A stretch of DNA of 64,000 bases, taken from positions 124,001-188,000 of the forward strand of contig JAXGXF010000006.1 in assembly GCA_040772885.1 (NCBI GenBank), given 5' to 3'. The notes below the pieces were generated by a model. That model saw only the letters and a list, made by a program, of their open reading frames with translations. It ran no database searches and had not been told where the DNA came from. Shown piece by piece: positions 24,118 through 31,906 of this stretch (position 1 is the first letter of the stretch; every line of letters starts with the position of its first letter). The translations under genes were made by a program, and so were the position numbers. The DNA comes from Pullichristensenella sp002068815. Its GTDB lineage: Bacteria; Bacillota; Clostridia; Christensenellales; Aristaeellaceae.

Positions 24118-25498
24118 GAGCCCGGTCAAATTGCCGGCGCGCGAGCAGGACCCCATCGTCCGGCGCGGAAATTTCAAGGAGGTGTCGCTGGGCTACTCGG
24201 CCGAGATGGCCGTCGAGGAGGCCTCGCGCTGCCTGAACTGCAAGCACCAGCCGTGCGTAGAGGGCTGCCCGGTCAACGTGCAGATTCCGAAGTTCATAGG
24301 GCTCGTCAAAGAGGGCGAGTTCGAAAAGGCGTACGAGGTGATCCGCGAGACGAACAGCCTGCCGGCGATCTGCGGCCGCGTCTGCCCGCAGGAGAGCCAG
24401 TGCGAGGCGAAGTGCGTGCGCGCGATCAAGGGCGATCCGGTCGGCATCGGCCGCCTCGAGCGGTTCTGCGCAGACTACGCGATGGCGCGCTCGTGCCCGG
24501 TCCCGGAGCTGCAGCCGAAGAACGGCAAGAAGGTCGCGGTCGTCGGTTCCGGCCCCGCGGGGCTGACCTGCGCGGGCGACCTGGCTCGGCTCGGCTACGA
24601 GGTCACGATCTTTGAAGCCTTGCACACGCCGGGCGGCGTCTTGATCTACGGCATCCCCGAGTTCCGGCTCCCGAAGCGGCTCGTGAAGCAGGAGATCGAG
24701 AGCGTCGAGGCGATGGGCGTCAAAATCGAAAAGAACGTCGTCGTCGGCCGCTCGGTGTCGCTCGACGACCTGTTCGACGAGGGATACAGCGCCGTGTTCG
24801 TCGGCTCCGGCGCGGGGCTGCCGAAGTTCCAGAACATTCCGGGCGAGAACCTGAACGGCGTGTACTCCGCGAACGAGTTTCTGACGCGGATCAACTTCAT
24901 GAAGGCGTACACGTTCCCCGAGAGCGACACGCCGGTGCGCGTCGGAAGAAGGGTCGCGGTCATCGGCGGCGGCAACGTCGCGATGGACGCCGCGCGCTCG
25001 GCGCTCCGGCTCGGCGCGCAGGAGGTCTCCATCGTCTACCGCCGGAGCGAGAAGGAGATGCCGGCCCGCATCGAGGAAATCCACCACGCGCGCGAGGAGG
25101 GCATCATCTTTAAAATGCTCACCGCGCCGACCGAAATCCTCGGCGACGAAAAGGGCTCCGTCCGCGCGATGACCTGCGTCGAGATGGAGCTCGGCGAGCC
25201 GGACGCGTCCGGGCGGCGCAGGCCCGTCGTGAAGCGGGGCAGCGAGTTCACGATGGACGTCGACACCGTCGTCGTCGCGATCGGCAACAGCCCGAACCCG
25301 CTGATCCGCGATACGACGCCGGGATTGCAGACGCAGAGGTGGGGCGGCATCATCGTCGACGACCGCGGCGCGACGAGCCGCGAGAACGTCTACGCCGGCG
25401 GAGACGCCGTCACCGGCGCCGCGACCGTGATCCTCGCGATGGGCGCCGGCAAGACCGCCGCGCAGGCGATCCACGAGAAGTTGAGCAAGCAGGGATAA
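24107..25498 (+). CDS. NfnB/GltD-type NADPH-dependent oxidoreductase subunit
   Basis: A 463-residue Fe-S flavoprotein. The N-terminus binds two [4Fe-4S] clusters (CLNCKHQPCVEGCPV and CGRVCPQESQCEAKC), followed by an FAD domain (VAVVGSGPAGLTCAGDLARLG) and an NADPH domain (RVAVIGGGNVAMDAAR). Many databases label it glutamate synthase small subunit (gltA/gltD), but the large subunit is absent and the partner is NfnA-like, which favours transhydrogenase/bifurcation in an anaerobe. The start at 24107 overlaps the preceding stop region. Confidence 0.9.
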   Translation: MYNKSPVKLPAREQDPIVRRGNFKEVSLGYSAEMAVEEASRCLNCKHQPCVEGCPVNVQIPKFIGLVKEGEFEKAYEVIRETNSLPAICGRVCPQESQCEAKCVRAIKGDPVGIGRLERFCADYAMARSCPVPELQPKNGKKVAVVGSGPAGLTCAGDLARLGYEVTIFEALHTPGGVLIYGIPEFRLPKRLVKQEIESVEAMGVKIEKNVVVGRSVSLDDLFDEGYSAVFVGSGAGLPKFQNIPGENLNGVYSANEFLTRINFMKAYTFPESDTPVRVGRRVAVIGGGNVAMDAARSALRLGAQEVSIVYRRSEKEMPARIEEIHHAREEGIIFKMLTAPTEILGDEKGSVRAMTCVEMELGEPDASGRRRPVVKRGSEFTMDVDTVVVAIGNSPNPLIRDTTPGLQTQRWGGIIVDDRGATSRENVYAGGDAVTGAATVILAMGAGKTAAQAIHEKLSKQG

Positions 25499-25532
25499 AA
25501 AACGAAGCGCCCTCCCAACGGGGGGCGCTTCG
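25496..25532 (-). terminator. Terminator for the WG-repeat gene
   Basis: On the minus strand CGAAGCGCCC pairs with GGGCGCTTCG (25532-25523 with 25512-25503; 10 bp), followed directly by TTTTTTA. The plus strand has no T-run after it, so it works mainly leftwards and overlaps the end of the NfnB gene. Confidence 0.8.
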
Positions 25533-25570
25533 CTGTCGTCCGCATCAAAAACCGCAGCTTTTCAACGCCT

Positions 25571-26971
25571 TTACCAAAATCCTCCGACGTACGAGTTGAA
25601 CTCCCCCTTGCCGAGCAGTCCGCCGCTGCGGTCGATGCAATACGGCGTGTTGTACGACGCCCAGCCCGATTCGAGCAGCACCTTGGCGTACCCGGGTTTA
25701 TCGAAGCCGTACACGTAGCCCCAGACCGGCTCGACGGCGACGTTTCCCTCGGCGTCGAGGAAGCCCCAGAACCCGTTTTCGCCCTTGAACGCGGCGAGGC
25801 CGTTGACAAAGCCCTGCGCGTCCGCGAGCGTGCAGGGGATTTTGAGCGCGCCGGTCTTGTCGATGAAGCCGAATTTCCCGGTCGCGCCGTCCCGGACGAG
25901 CGCGAGGCCGTCCGCGGAGAAGTCCTCGGCGCTCTTCCACGCGGGTTCGATCGCGACGTTGCCGGACGCGTCGAAATACCCGAAGCGCGTTCCCTGCAGG
26001 CCCGCCTGCTCGAAGCGCGCGAGCCCGTTCGCGAACGTGTACGACTGCCCGAGCCCGCTGAGCAGCACGTTTCCGCTCGCGTCGATCATCTGCCACTCGT
26101 CCGCGACGGCGGAGGGGCCGCTGTCGTGGTCGTCGACCGGCCCGTCGTAGACGAACGCGACGCCCGAATGGAAGCTCGTCGCGTACTTCCACTGCCTTCC
26201 GAACCCATCGCTGCCGTCGAGCTTGAGATAGCCGCAGCGGCCGTCCTGCTCGACCTGCGCGAAGCCCTCGGAGAAGCCCTCGGCGTAGTCCCATACCGGC
26301 TCGCTCAGCCACGAGCCGTCCATCCGGATGAAGCCGTAGCCAGAGTTCGCGTGCGCGCGCGCCGCGCCCTCGCGGAAGGCGTCGACGTAGTCGCAGCTGG
26401 GCTTCGCGAGCACGTTCCACTCGGAATCGACGAGTATGCAGCCGTTGTAGCCCTTCGCCGCCGCGAGAAGCGCCTCCGCGCGCGGGTCCGCCGCCGCCTT
26501 GCCGGGACCGGGCTTCACCTCGTAGAGCGCGAGCCTGTCCGGCGCGAGCAGATCGGCGCTCCGGGCCGTGAAGCCGAGCCCCGCGCCGGTCCCGATGTCG
26601 ACGAAGCAGCGCAGGGAGCCGGACGATTGCTCCTCGATCGCGCAGGCCGCGCCGCCGAACGCGAACTCGAGCGAGCCCCACTCCGGCTCGATGACGGTCG
26701 CGCCGGTCGCGTCGATGAGCCCCACGCGCGAGTTGATCCGGACCCTGGCCATCGGCCGGCCCTCGACCCATTCCTCGGTGAACGGCCCCGCGGCGTCAAA
26801 CCGCGCGGGGACGAGCGCGCTCCCGTCCGCGCCCTCGAGCCCGAGCTTCCCGACCTCCTCGAACCAGCGCACGCCGTACTGCAGTACGTATGCCGGGCGC
26901 GCGGCCTCCTCCGCGACGCACGCGGAGGAGACGAGGAGCGCGCAGATCAGAAGCAAAAACAGCCTTTTCAT
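25571..26971 (-). CDS. Secreted WG-repeat protein
   Basis: A 466-residue exported protein. The signal peptide is MKRLFLLLICALLVSSACVA; the Cys there could be read as a lipobox (SSAC), so a lipoprotein is possible. The rest is a run of WG (KWG) repeats of about 40 residues, recognised by blocks such as GYGFIRMDGSWLSEPVWDYA, GRCGYLKLDG, GFIDKTGALKIPC and GFLDAEGNVAVEPVWGYV. WG repeats form beta-rich ligand-binding surfaces; targets are unknown. GGAGG precedes ATG 26971. The gene stands alone, with its own terminator. Confidence 0.88.
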   Translation of the reverse strand: MKRLFLLLICALLVSSACVAEEAARPAYVLQYGVRWFEEVGKLGLEGADGSALVPARFDAAGPFTEEWVEGRPMARVRINSRVGLIDATGATVIEPEWGSLEFAFGGAACAIEEQSSGSLRCFVDIGTGAGLGFTARSADLLAPDRLALYEVKPGPGKAAADPRAEALLAAAKGYNGCILVDSEWNVLAKPSCDYVDAFREGAARAHANSGYGFIRMDGSWLSEPVWDYAEGFSEGFAQVEQDGRCGYLKLDGSDGFGRQWKYATSFHSGVAFVYDGPVDDHDSGPSAVADEWQMIDASGNVLLSGLGQSYTFANGLARFEQAGLQGTRFGYFDASGNVAIEPAWKSAEDFSADGLALVRDGATGKFGFIDKTGALKIPCTLADAQGFVNGLAAFKGENGFWGFLDAEGNVAVEPVWGYVYGFDKPGYAKVLLESGWASYNTPYCIDRSGGLLGKGEFNSYVGGFW

Positions 26972-27054
26972 GCGAATCCTCCTTTCCCGTCTGGGAAAAT
27001 CTCCCTGTTAGACGCACAAAGCGCGCGTTCGGTTGCGCATGTGCCGGCAAAAGC

Positions 27055-27084
27055 GCAATAAGAAGGCGCCCCCGCGGGACGCCT
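27055..27084 (-). terminator. Probable terminator after ruvA
   Basis: On the minus strand a 9-bp stem (27084-27076 with 27072-27064, one G-U) with a CGC-type triloop, followed by TTCTTATT. It is 25 bases beyond the ruvA stop. Confidence 0.6.
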
Positions 27085-27109
27085 CGAGACATGCGCTTCG
27101 AATGCCTGA

Positions 27110-27697
27110 TCACTTGCCCATCCCCTTGAGCGCGCGGAAGATCAGCTCGTCGAGCTTGTCGGTCTGCCCGGCGACGCCGCTGACCGCGCGCGCGGCCTCG
27201 CTGGAGGCGTAGCCCAGCGCCATCAGCGCCGCGACCGCCTCGCTCTCGATGCCCTGCGCGATCGGCGCGACGCCCGCCTGCCCGGTCAATTCCGCGTTGT
27301 CGACCTTGTCGCGCAATTCGAGCACGAGCCGCTGCGCGGTCTTCTTGCCGATGCCGGGCACCCTCGTCAGCGCGTTCGCGTCTCCCGCGACGAGCGCGAG
27401 CGACAGGTCCTTCAGGGGCAGCGAGGACAAAATCGACATCGCCGTCCGGGGGCCGATGCCGGAGACCGTTCGCAGCCGCTCGTACATCCGCTTTTCCTCG
27501 CGGCTCGCGAACCCGAACAGCTCCATCGCGTCCTCGCGGACGCTGAGGATCGAATACAATTTCATCCGGCCGCCGGTCGGAGGCGCCAGCGACAGCGTCT
27601 GCGCGCTGACCATCAGGTGGTACCCCACGCCGTTTACGTCCAGTACGATCGACTCCGGCGTCTTTTCGGCGACCACGCCGTCAAAATGTGCGAACAT
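27110..27697 (-). CDS. ruvA: Holliday junction branch migration protein RuvA
   Basis: Tetrameric DNA-junction-binding subunit that recruits RuvB helicase. The 195-residue protein shows domain I (GVVAEKTPESIVLDVNGVGY), two helix-hairpin-helix motifs (TVSGIGPRTAMSIL and RVPGIGKKTAQRLVLEL) and the C-terminal RuvB-binding domain (SEAVAALMALGYASSEA). GGAGG precedes ATG 27697. It follows ruvC by 25 bases. ruvB, which is normally next, is missing here: a terminator follows. Confidence 0.95.
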   Translation of the reverse strand: MFAHFDGVVAEKTPESIVLDVNGVGYHLMVSAQTLSLAPPTGGRMKLYSILSVREDAMELFGFASREEKRMYERLRTVSGIGPRTAMSILSSLPLKDLSLALVAGDANALTRVPGIGKKTAQRLVLELRDKVDNAELTGQAGVAPIAQGIESEAVAALMALGYASSEAARAVSGVAGQTDKLDELIFRALKGMGK

Positions 27698-27722
27698 ACG
27701 TCCTCCCGCGAGGGCATTGCCC

Positions 27723-28217
27723 CTATTTGATCTTGAACAGCTTTTTCATCTGCATCGAGTTCGCGTGCGTCAGTGCGACCGCCAGCGCGTCCGCGGCGTC
27801 GTCGGGCTTGGCGATCTCGTCCATGTTTAAGAGCGCCTTCACCATCCGCTGCACCTGCTGCTTGTCCGCCTTGCCGTAGCCGGTGACCGCCTGCTTGATC
27901 TGCATCGGCGTGTACTCGTACAGGTTCTCCGTGCGCGTCGCGACCGCGACGAGCGCCGCGCCGCGCGCCGCGCTGACCGCCATGCCGGTCGTCACGTTCT
28001 GCACGAAGAACAGCTCCTCGAACGCGACCTCGTCCGGGCGGTAGATGTCCAGAAGCTCGTTGACGCCCTGAAAGATCGCGCGCAGCCGCAAGGGCGTCGG
28101 TTCATTCGCCCTCGTCGAAAGCACCCCGTACTGTATCGCCCTGCGGCTGTTCCCGGCGACCTCGATGACGCCGTAGCCCATCGTCGCGAGCCCGGGGTCG
28201 ATTCCCAGTATGATCAT
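27723..28217 (-). CDS. ruvC: Holliday junction resolvase RuvC
   Basis: Endonuclease that cuts Holliday junctions brought by RuvAB. The 164 residues contain the acidic catalytic set: Asp in ILGIDPGLATMGYGVIE, Glu in VAFEELFF, and the C-terminal KPDDAADALAVALTH. The start at 28217 (MIILGIDPG) has CGGAGGAA 5 bases upstream. The open frame back to 28301 overlaps the promoter and is not used. Confidence 0.95.
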   Translation of the reverse strand: MIILGIDPGLATMGYGVIEVAGNSRRAIQYGVLSTRANEPTPLRLRAIFQGVNELLDIYRPDEVAFEELFFVQNVTTGMAVSAARGAALVAVATRTENLYEYTPMQIKQAVTGYGKADKQQVQRMVKALLNMDEIAKPDDAADALAVALTHANSMQMKKLFKIK

Positions 28218-28244
28218 ATTTTTCCTCCGGCGGATTCTCCGTCC

Positions 28245-28274
28245 ATCATAGTGCATCCCCCCCGGGCTTGTCAA
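28245..28274 (-). promoter_or_regulatory. Sigma-A promoter for ruvCA
   Basis: On the minus strand TTGACA (28274-28269) and TATGAT (28250-28245), spacer 18, ending 28 bases before the ruvC start. Confidence 0.8.
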
Positions 28275-28286
28275 GCGGAGCCAAAA

Positions 28287-28321
28287 CGCATATTTATGCA
28301 ATCAATGTGCATATTTTGTTA
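28287..28321 (+). promoter_or_regulatory. Possible tandem ArgR/AhrC operator
   Basis: CGCATATTTATGCA (28287-28300) matches 13 of 14 positions of the ARG-box core TGNATWWWWATNCA. A weaker box starts at 28308 (TGCATATTTTGTTA, left half good), exactly 21 bases on, the centre spacing of known ARG-box pairs. It lies just upstream of the amino-acid transporter promoter. No argR is in the window. Confidence 0.4.
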
Positions 28322-28337
28322 AATTCCGCGCGCAGTA

Positions 28338-28366
28338 TTGCATCTGTACGCGCCCGGGTGTATAAT
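28338..28366 (+). promoter_or_regulatory. Sigma-A promoter for the amino-acid ABC operon
   Basis: TTGCAT (28338-28343), spacer 17, TATAAT (28361-28366), 47 bases before the binding-protein start. Confidence 0.8.
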
Positions 28367-28413
28367 CAGTCCATCAAGCGCGAACCCCGCGCGCAAATTT
28401 GGAGGATGGAAAC

Positions 28414-29169
28414 ATGAAGAGGATTCTGAGCATTGTGCTGGCCCTTTCGATGCTTGTGATGGCCGGCGCGGCGGCGGCCGAGACGCTGACGATGGCGACC
28501 AACGCGGCCTTCCCCCCGTATGAGTACTACGACGACGAGACGGACAAGATCGTCGGCATCGACGCCGAGATCGCGGCCGCGATCTGCGCGAAGCTCGGCT
28601 ACGAGCTCGAGATCGTCGACGTCGACTTCGACTCCATCGTCCCGGGCGTGCAGGCGGGCAAGTACTCGTTCGGCATGGCGGGCATGACCGTGACCGAGGA
28701 TCGCTTAAAGTCGGTCGACTTCTCCGATTCCTACGCGACGGGCATCCAGGTGGTCATCGTGCCGGAGGATTCCGCGATCGCGAGCGCCGACGACCTGTTC
28801 GCCGAGGGAGCGAACCACAAGGTCGGCGTGCAGCAGGGCACGACCGGCGACCTCTACACGACCTGGGACATCGAGGACACGGGCAAGGGCACGATCGAGC
28901 GGTTCAAGAACGGCGCGGACGCGGTGCTGGCGCTGACGAGCGGCAAGGTCGAGTGCGTGGTCATCGACAACGAGCCCGCGAAGAACTTCGTCGCCGCGAA
29001 CCCCGGCCTGAAGATTCTGGATACCGAGTACATTCTCGAAAACTACGCGATGTGCTTCTCGAAGGACACGCCGGAGCTGACCGCCGAGGTCAACGGCGCG
29101 CTCAAGGAGCTGATCGCGGACGGAACCGTGCAGGCGATCATCGACAAGTACATCCCGGCCGAGGGATAA
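28414..29169 (+). CDS. Amino-acid ABC transporter substrate-binding protein (family 3)
   Basis: Extracytoplasmic receptor of 251 residues with a signal peptide (MKRILSIVLALSMLVMAGAA) and a mature start ETLTMATNAAFPPYEYYDD. Family-3 signatures follow: IVGIDAEIAAAICAKLG, FGMAGMTVTEDRLKSVDFS and VGVQQGTTGD. No lipobox cysteine is evident, which is unusual for a Gram-positive receptor. The ligand-anchoring Arg (in TEDRLKSVDF) indicates a free amino acid; which one cannot be read. Start 28414 follows GGAGG. A strong hairpin lies between it and the permease. Confidence 0.92.
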   Translation: MKRILSIVLALSMLVMAGAAAAETLTMATNAAFPPYEYYDDETDKIVGIDAEIAAAICAKLGYELEIVDVDFDSIVPGVQAGKYSFGMAGMTVTEDRLKSVDFSDSYATGIQVVIVPEDSAIASADDLFAEGANHKVGVQQGTTGDLYTTWDIEDTGKGTIERFKNGADAVLALTSGKVECVVIDNEPAKNFVAANPGLKILDTEYILENYAMCFSKDTPELTAEVNGALKELIADGTVQAIIDKYIPAEG

Positions 29170-29187
29170 CCGGGGCCCCGGTCCTGT

Positions 29188-29222
29188 GCAAATAGGGAGC
29201 GCGCAAGCCGCCCCCTATTTGC
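29188..29222 (+). other. Intercistronic hairpin after the amino-acid-binding protein gene
   Basis: A perfect 10-bp stem (GCAAATAGGG with CCCTATTTGC) around a 15-base loop, between the binding-protein stop and the permease. No T-run follows, so partial termination or mRNA protection favouring the receptor is likely. Confidence 0.65.
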
Positions 29223-29259
29223 GCGCGCAAGGGGCGGATCGCGATGAGGAGGAAGCGCA

Positions 29260-29988
29260 TTGGAGGCATGGTTTGAGGGCCTGAAGGCGCAGTTTCACCT
29301 GAACTTCATTCAGGGAAACCGCTGGCGATACCTGATGGAGGGCTTGGGCAACACGCTGCTCATTACGGGCCTGGCGCTGGTCATGGGCGTGGCGATCGGC
29401 ATATTGATCGCGATCGTGCGCTCGAGTTACGACAAAACGCAGATGACGGCGCAGCGGACGCCGGCGCGCAGGCTCTTCGGCGCGCTGAACGGCTTCTGCA
29501 AGGTCTACCTGACGGTGCTTCGCGGAACGCCGGTGGTCGTGCAGCTGATGATCATCTATTTCGTCATCTTCGCCTGGTCCGACAACGGCACGATGGTCGC
29601 GGTGCTGGCGTTCGGGCTGAACTCCGGCGCGTACGTCGCCGAGATCGTGCGCGGCGGCATCATGTCCATCGACAACGGCCAGTTCGAGGCCGGCCGGAGC
29701 CTCGGCTTCAACTACGCCTCGACGATGCGCTACATCGTCATCCCCCAGACCTTTCGAAACGTCTTGCCCTCGCTGATGAACGAGTTCATCGCGCTCCTCA
29801 AGGAGACGTCCGTCGCGGGCTACGTGGCGGTGCACGACCTGACGAAGGGCGGCGACATCATCCGCAGCCGCACGTATTCGCCGTTCATGCCGCTGATCGC
29901 GGTGGCGCTTATCTATCTGGTGCTCGTCATGTTCTTCTCGTGGATCGTCGGGAAGCTCGAAAGGAGGCTGCGCAGCAGTGACCACTGA
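29260..29988 (+). CDS. Amino-acid ABC transporter permease (HisM type)
   Basis: A 242-residue integral membrane subunit with five or so helices. It has the His/Glu/Gln/Arg/opine family stretch VLRGTPVVVQLMIIYF and the EAA loop EAGRSLGFNYASTMRYIVIPQ that contacts the ATPase. Translation begins at TTG 29260, seven bases after AGGAGG at 29246-29252. The 3' end overlaps the ATPase gene by 11 bases. Confidence 0.92.
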   Translation: MEAWFEGLKAQFHLNFIQGNRWRYLMEGLGNTLLITGLALVMGVAIGILIAIVRSSYDKTQMTAQRTPARRLFGALNGFCKVYLTVLRGTPVVVQLMIIYFVIFAWSDNGTMVAVLAFGLNSGAYVAEIVRGGIMSIDNGQFEAGRSLGFNYASTMRYIVIPQTFRNVLPSLMNEFIALLKETSVAGYVAVHDLTKGGDIIRSRTYSPFMPLIAVALIYLVLVMFFSWIVGKLERRLRSSDH

Positions 29989-30721
29989 CGCGATTATCTC
30001 CGTAAAGGGGCTCACGAAGCGTTTCGCGGACGGAAAGGTCGTGGCGCTCAACGGCGTCGACGCGGAGGTCCGGCGCGGCGAGGTGCTCGTCGTCATCGGG
30101 CCGTCCGGCAGCGGGAAGTCGACGTTTCTCCGATGCCTGAACCTGCTCGAGGTGCCCACGTCCGGGACCGTCACCTTCGAGGGCGTCGACATCACCGACA
30201 AGAAGGTCAACATAAACGTCCACCGGCAGAAGATGGGCATGGTGTTCCAGCTGTTCAACCTCTTTCCGAACATGACCGTCATGCAGAACCTGACGCTCGC
30301 GCCGAGAAAGCTCCGGCACTGGTCGCAGAAGCAAGCCGAGGAGCGCGCGATGCAGCTTCTGCAGCGCGTGAACCTCGAGGGCCGCGCCGGAGCGTACCCG
30401 AACCAGCTCTCCGGCGGCCAGAAGCAGCGCATCGCGATCGTGCGCGCGCTGATGATGGACCCCGAGGTGATGCTCTTTGACGAGCCTACCTCCGCGCTCG
30501 ACCCGGAGATGGTCGGCGAGGTGCTCGACGTCATGAAGGCGCTCGCGAAGGCCGGCATGACGATGGTCGTCGTCACCCACGAGATGGGCTTTGCGCGCGA
30601 GGTCGGCGACCGCGTGCTGTTCATGGACGAGGGCGTCGTCATGGAGGAGAACACCCCCGCGGAGCTGTTCGGCAACCCGCAAAACCCGAGGACGAAGGAG
30701 TTCTTGAGCAAATTGCTGTGA
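29978..30721 (+). CDS. Amino-acid ABC transporter ATP-binding protein
   Basis: A 247-residue ATPase energising the transporter encoded upstream. Walker A is GPSGSGKSTFLRCLN, the signature LSGGQKQRIAIVRALM, Walker B VMLFDEPTSAL and the switch His in VVVTHEMGFA, all typical of the GlnQ/HisP group. It starts at GTG 29978, inside the end of the permease gene, with AAGGAGG some 11 bases upstream. A terminator follows. Confidence 0.95.
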   Translation: MTTDAIISVKGLTKRFADGKVVALNGVDAEVRRGEVLVVIGPSGSGKSTFLRCLNLLEVPTSGTVTFEGVDITDKKVNINVHRQKMGMVFQLFNLFPNMTVMQNLTLAPRKLRHWSQKQAEERAMQLLQRVNLEGRAGAYPNQLSGGQKQRIAIVRALMMDPEVMLFDEPTSALDPEMVGEVLDVMKALAKAGMTMVVVTHEMGFAREVGDRVLFMDEGVVMEENTPAELFGNPQNPRTKEFLSKLL

Positions 30722-30737
30722 AAAAGGAACGCTTTTG

Positions 30738-30763
30738 AGACCGGTCGAAAGGCCGGTCTTTTC
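30738..30763 (+). terminator. Rho-independent terminator after amino-acid ABC operon
   Basis: AGACCGG (30738-30744) pairs with CCGGTCT (30753-30759) around 8 bases, with TTTT following. Confidence 0.85.
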
Positions 30764-30806
30764 GTTTCCGCCATCATATTGTCCGATTTCATACTAGGGT
30801 TATCGA

Positions 30807-30835
30807 TTGAAAGCGTTGACGCCGGGTGGTATAAT
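30807..30835 (+). promoter_or_regulatory. Promoter of the Zrg-like ABC operon
   Basis: TTGAAA (30807-30812), spacer 17, TATAAT (30830-30835), with an extended -10 TGG. No recognisable Zur box (inverted TCGTAAT type) overlaps it. Confidence 0.75.
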
Positions 30836-30868
30836 ACACGCATGCACGAAGGAGGGGAGGCGGTTTTG

Positions 30869-31168
30869 ATGCGCAGGCGCTTCGTTCGCGGGCTGCTGCT
30901 TTTTGCGGCGGTCGTCGTCGCGCTGTCGGCCGCCGCGCCCGCGATGCTGTTCGCGTCGCACCAGCCGCTTTTCTGCGGGAGGGAGCACTGCTTCTCCTGC
31001 CGCGTGCAGGCGGAGGGCATCGACTTCCTGCGCCGCCTCTTCGTCGCGCCGCCCGCGGCCGCGCTTTTGGGGAGCCTCCTCGCCGCCGCCTGCGCGGGTT
31101 TGTTCCGCCTCGGCGTGCGCATCTCTGCCCTTTCGCCGGTCAAGAGCGGGGTCCGCCTGAACAATTGA
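30869..31168 (+). CDS. Small Cys-rich membrane protein, first gene of Zrg-like operon
   Basis: A 99-residue protein with two membrane helices (residues about 8-25 and 58-78) and, between them, a segment with CGREHCFSC close to ASHQPLF. The three cysteines and two histidines of that outward- or inward-facing loop could bind a metal. I do not recognise the family. The start is ATG 30869 (or TTG 30866), placed by AAGGAGGGG at 30849-30857; ATG 30842 lies before the ribosome site. It is followed, after a long hairpin, by an ABC ATPase, a His-rich permease and a DUF3299-like lipoprotein. Confidence 0.65.
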   Translation: MRRRFVRGLLLFAAVVVALSAAAPAMLFASHQPLFCGREHCFSCRVQAEGIDFLRRLFVAPPAAALLGSLLAAACAGLFRLGVRISALSPVKSGVRLNN

Positions 31169-31190
31169 GCAATTCCTTCCGATAGCCGCA

Positions 31191-31235
31191 CATGCCCGGC
31201 CCTCGGCGCGCGCCGACGGCCTGCTTCGGGCATGC
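31191..31235 (+). other. Long hairpin between small membrane protein and ABC ATPase
   Basis: Outer arms CATGCCCG (31191-31198) / CGGGCATG (31228-31235), inner arms CGGCG (31205-31209) / CGCCG (31212-31216). No T-run follows; it may tune the ratio of the first gene to the ATPase. Confidence 0.55.
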
Positions 31236-31261
31236 ATTCGATTGCAAGGGAGGAATTTTTT

Positions 31262-31906
31262 GTGATTGCCACCAAGGGACTTTCCGTGCGCTTCCGCGGG
31301 GAGGCGCTGATCGCATACCGGGATTTGACGTTTGAGCGCGAGAGCTGCGCGCTGCTCGGGGCGTCCGGCTGCGGCAAGACGACGCTTCTGAACGCGATCG
31401 CCGGCATACTGACGCCTTCGTCCGGCGAGGTGCTGATCGACGGGCGGAACATGGCCGCCGCATCGCAGCGCGAAAAGGACGACTTCCGCATCCGCAGCAT
31501 CGGCTTCATCTACCAGGACTTCAAGCTGCTCGAGGACATGACCGTCGAGGACAACCTGCGCGTGCTCGAGCTCGAGCGCGTCGACGTCTCGCAGATGGAC
31601 GCGGTGCTCGAAGAGCTCGGCATTCTGCCCCTGAAGCGCAGGAGGGTCAGGAAGCTCTCGGGCGGCGAGAAGCAGCGCGTCGCGATCGCGCGGGCGCTCG
31701 TCAAGCGGCCCGACGTGATCCTCGCCGACGAGCCGACCGGCAACCTGAACTACGAGATCGGCGCGCGCATCGTCGAGACGCTTATCTCGGTGTCGCTCGG
31801 CCGGACGCTGATCGCCGTCACGCACGACGACCGGCTCGCGAAGCTGTTCGACCGCGTGCTCGACATGAACGAAATCGCGCGATCGGAGGTGGACAGCGAT
31901 GCTTAG
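31262..31906 (+). CDS. ABC transporter ATP-binding protein (MacB/LolD type)
   Basis: A 214-residue ATPase with Walker A LLGASGCGKTTLLNAIAG, signature LSGGEKQRVAIARALV and Walker B VILADEPTGNLNYE, the DEPTGNL form typical of the MacB/LolD/FtsE group that works with FtsX-like permeases. The start is GTG 31262, 6 bases after GGGAGGA; the ATG at 31232 lies in the stem of the upstream hairpin. It overlaps the permease gene by 8 bases. Role inferred from the operon: metal-linked transport or mobilisation of an envelope component. Confidence 0.88.
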   Translation: MIATKGLSVRFRGEALIAYRDLTFERESCALLGASGCGKTTLLNAIAGILTPSSGEVLIDGRNMAAASQREKDDFRIRSIGFIYQDFKLLEDMTVEDNLRVLELERVDVSQMDAVLEELGILPLKRRRVRKLSGGEKQRVAIARALVKRPDVILADEPTGNLNYEIGARIVETLISVSLGRTLIAVTHDDRLAKLFDRVLDMNEIARSEVDSDA

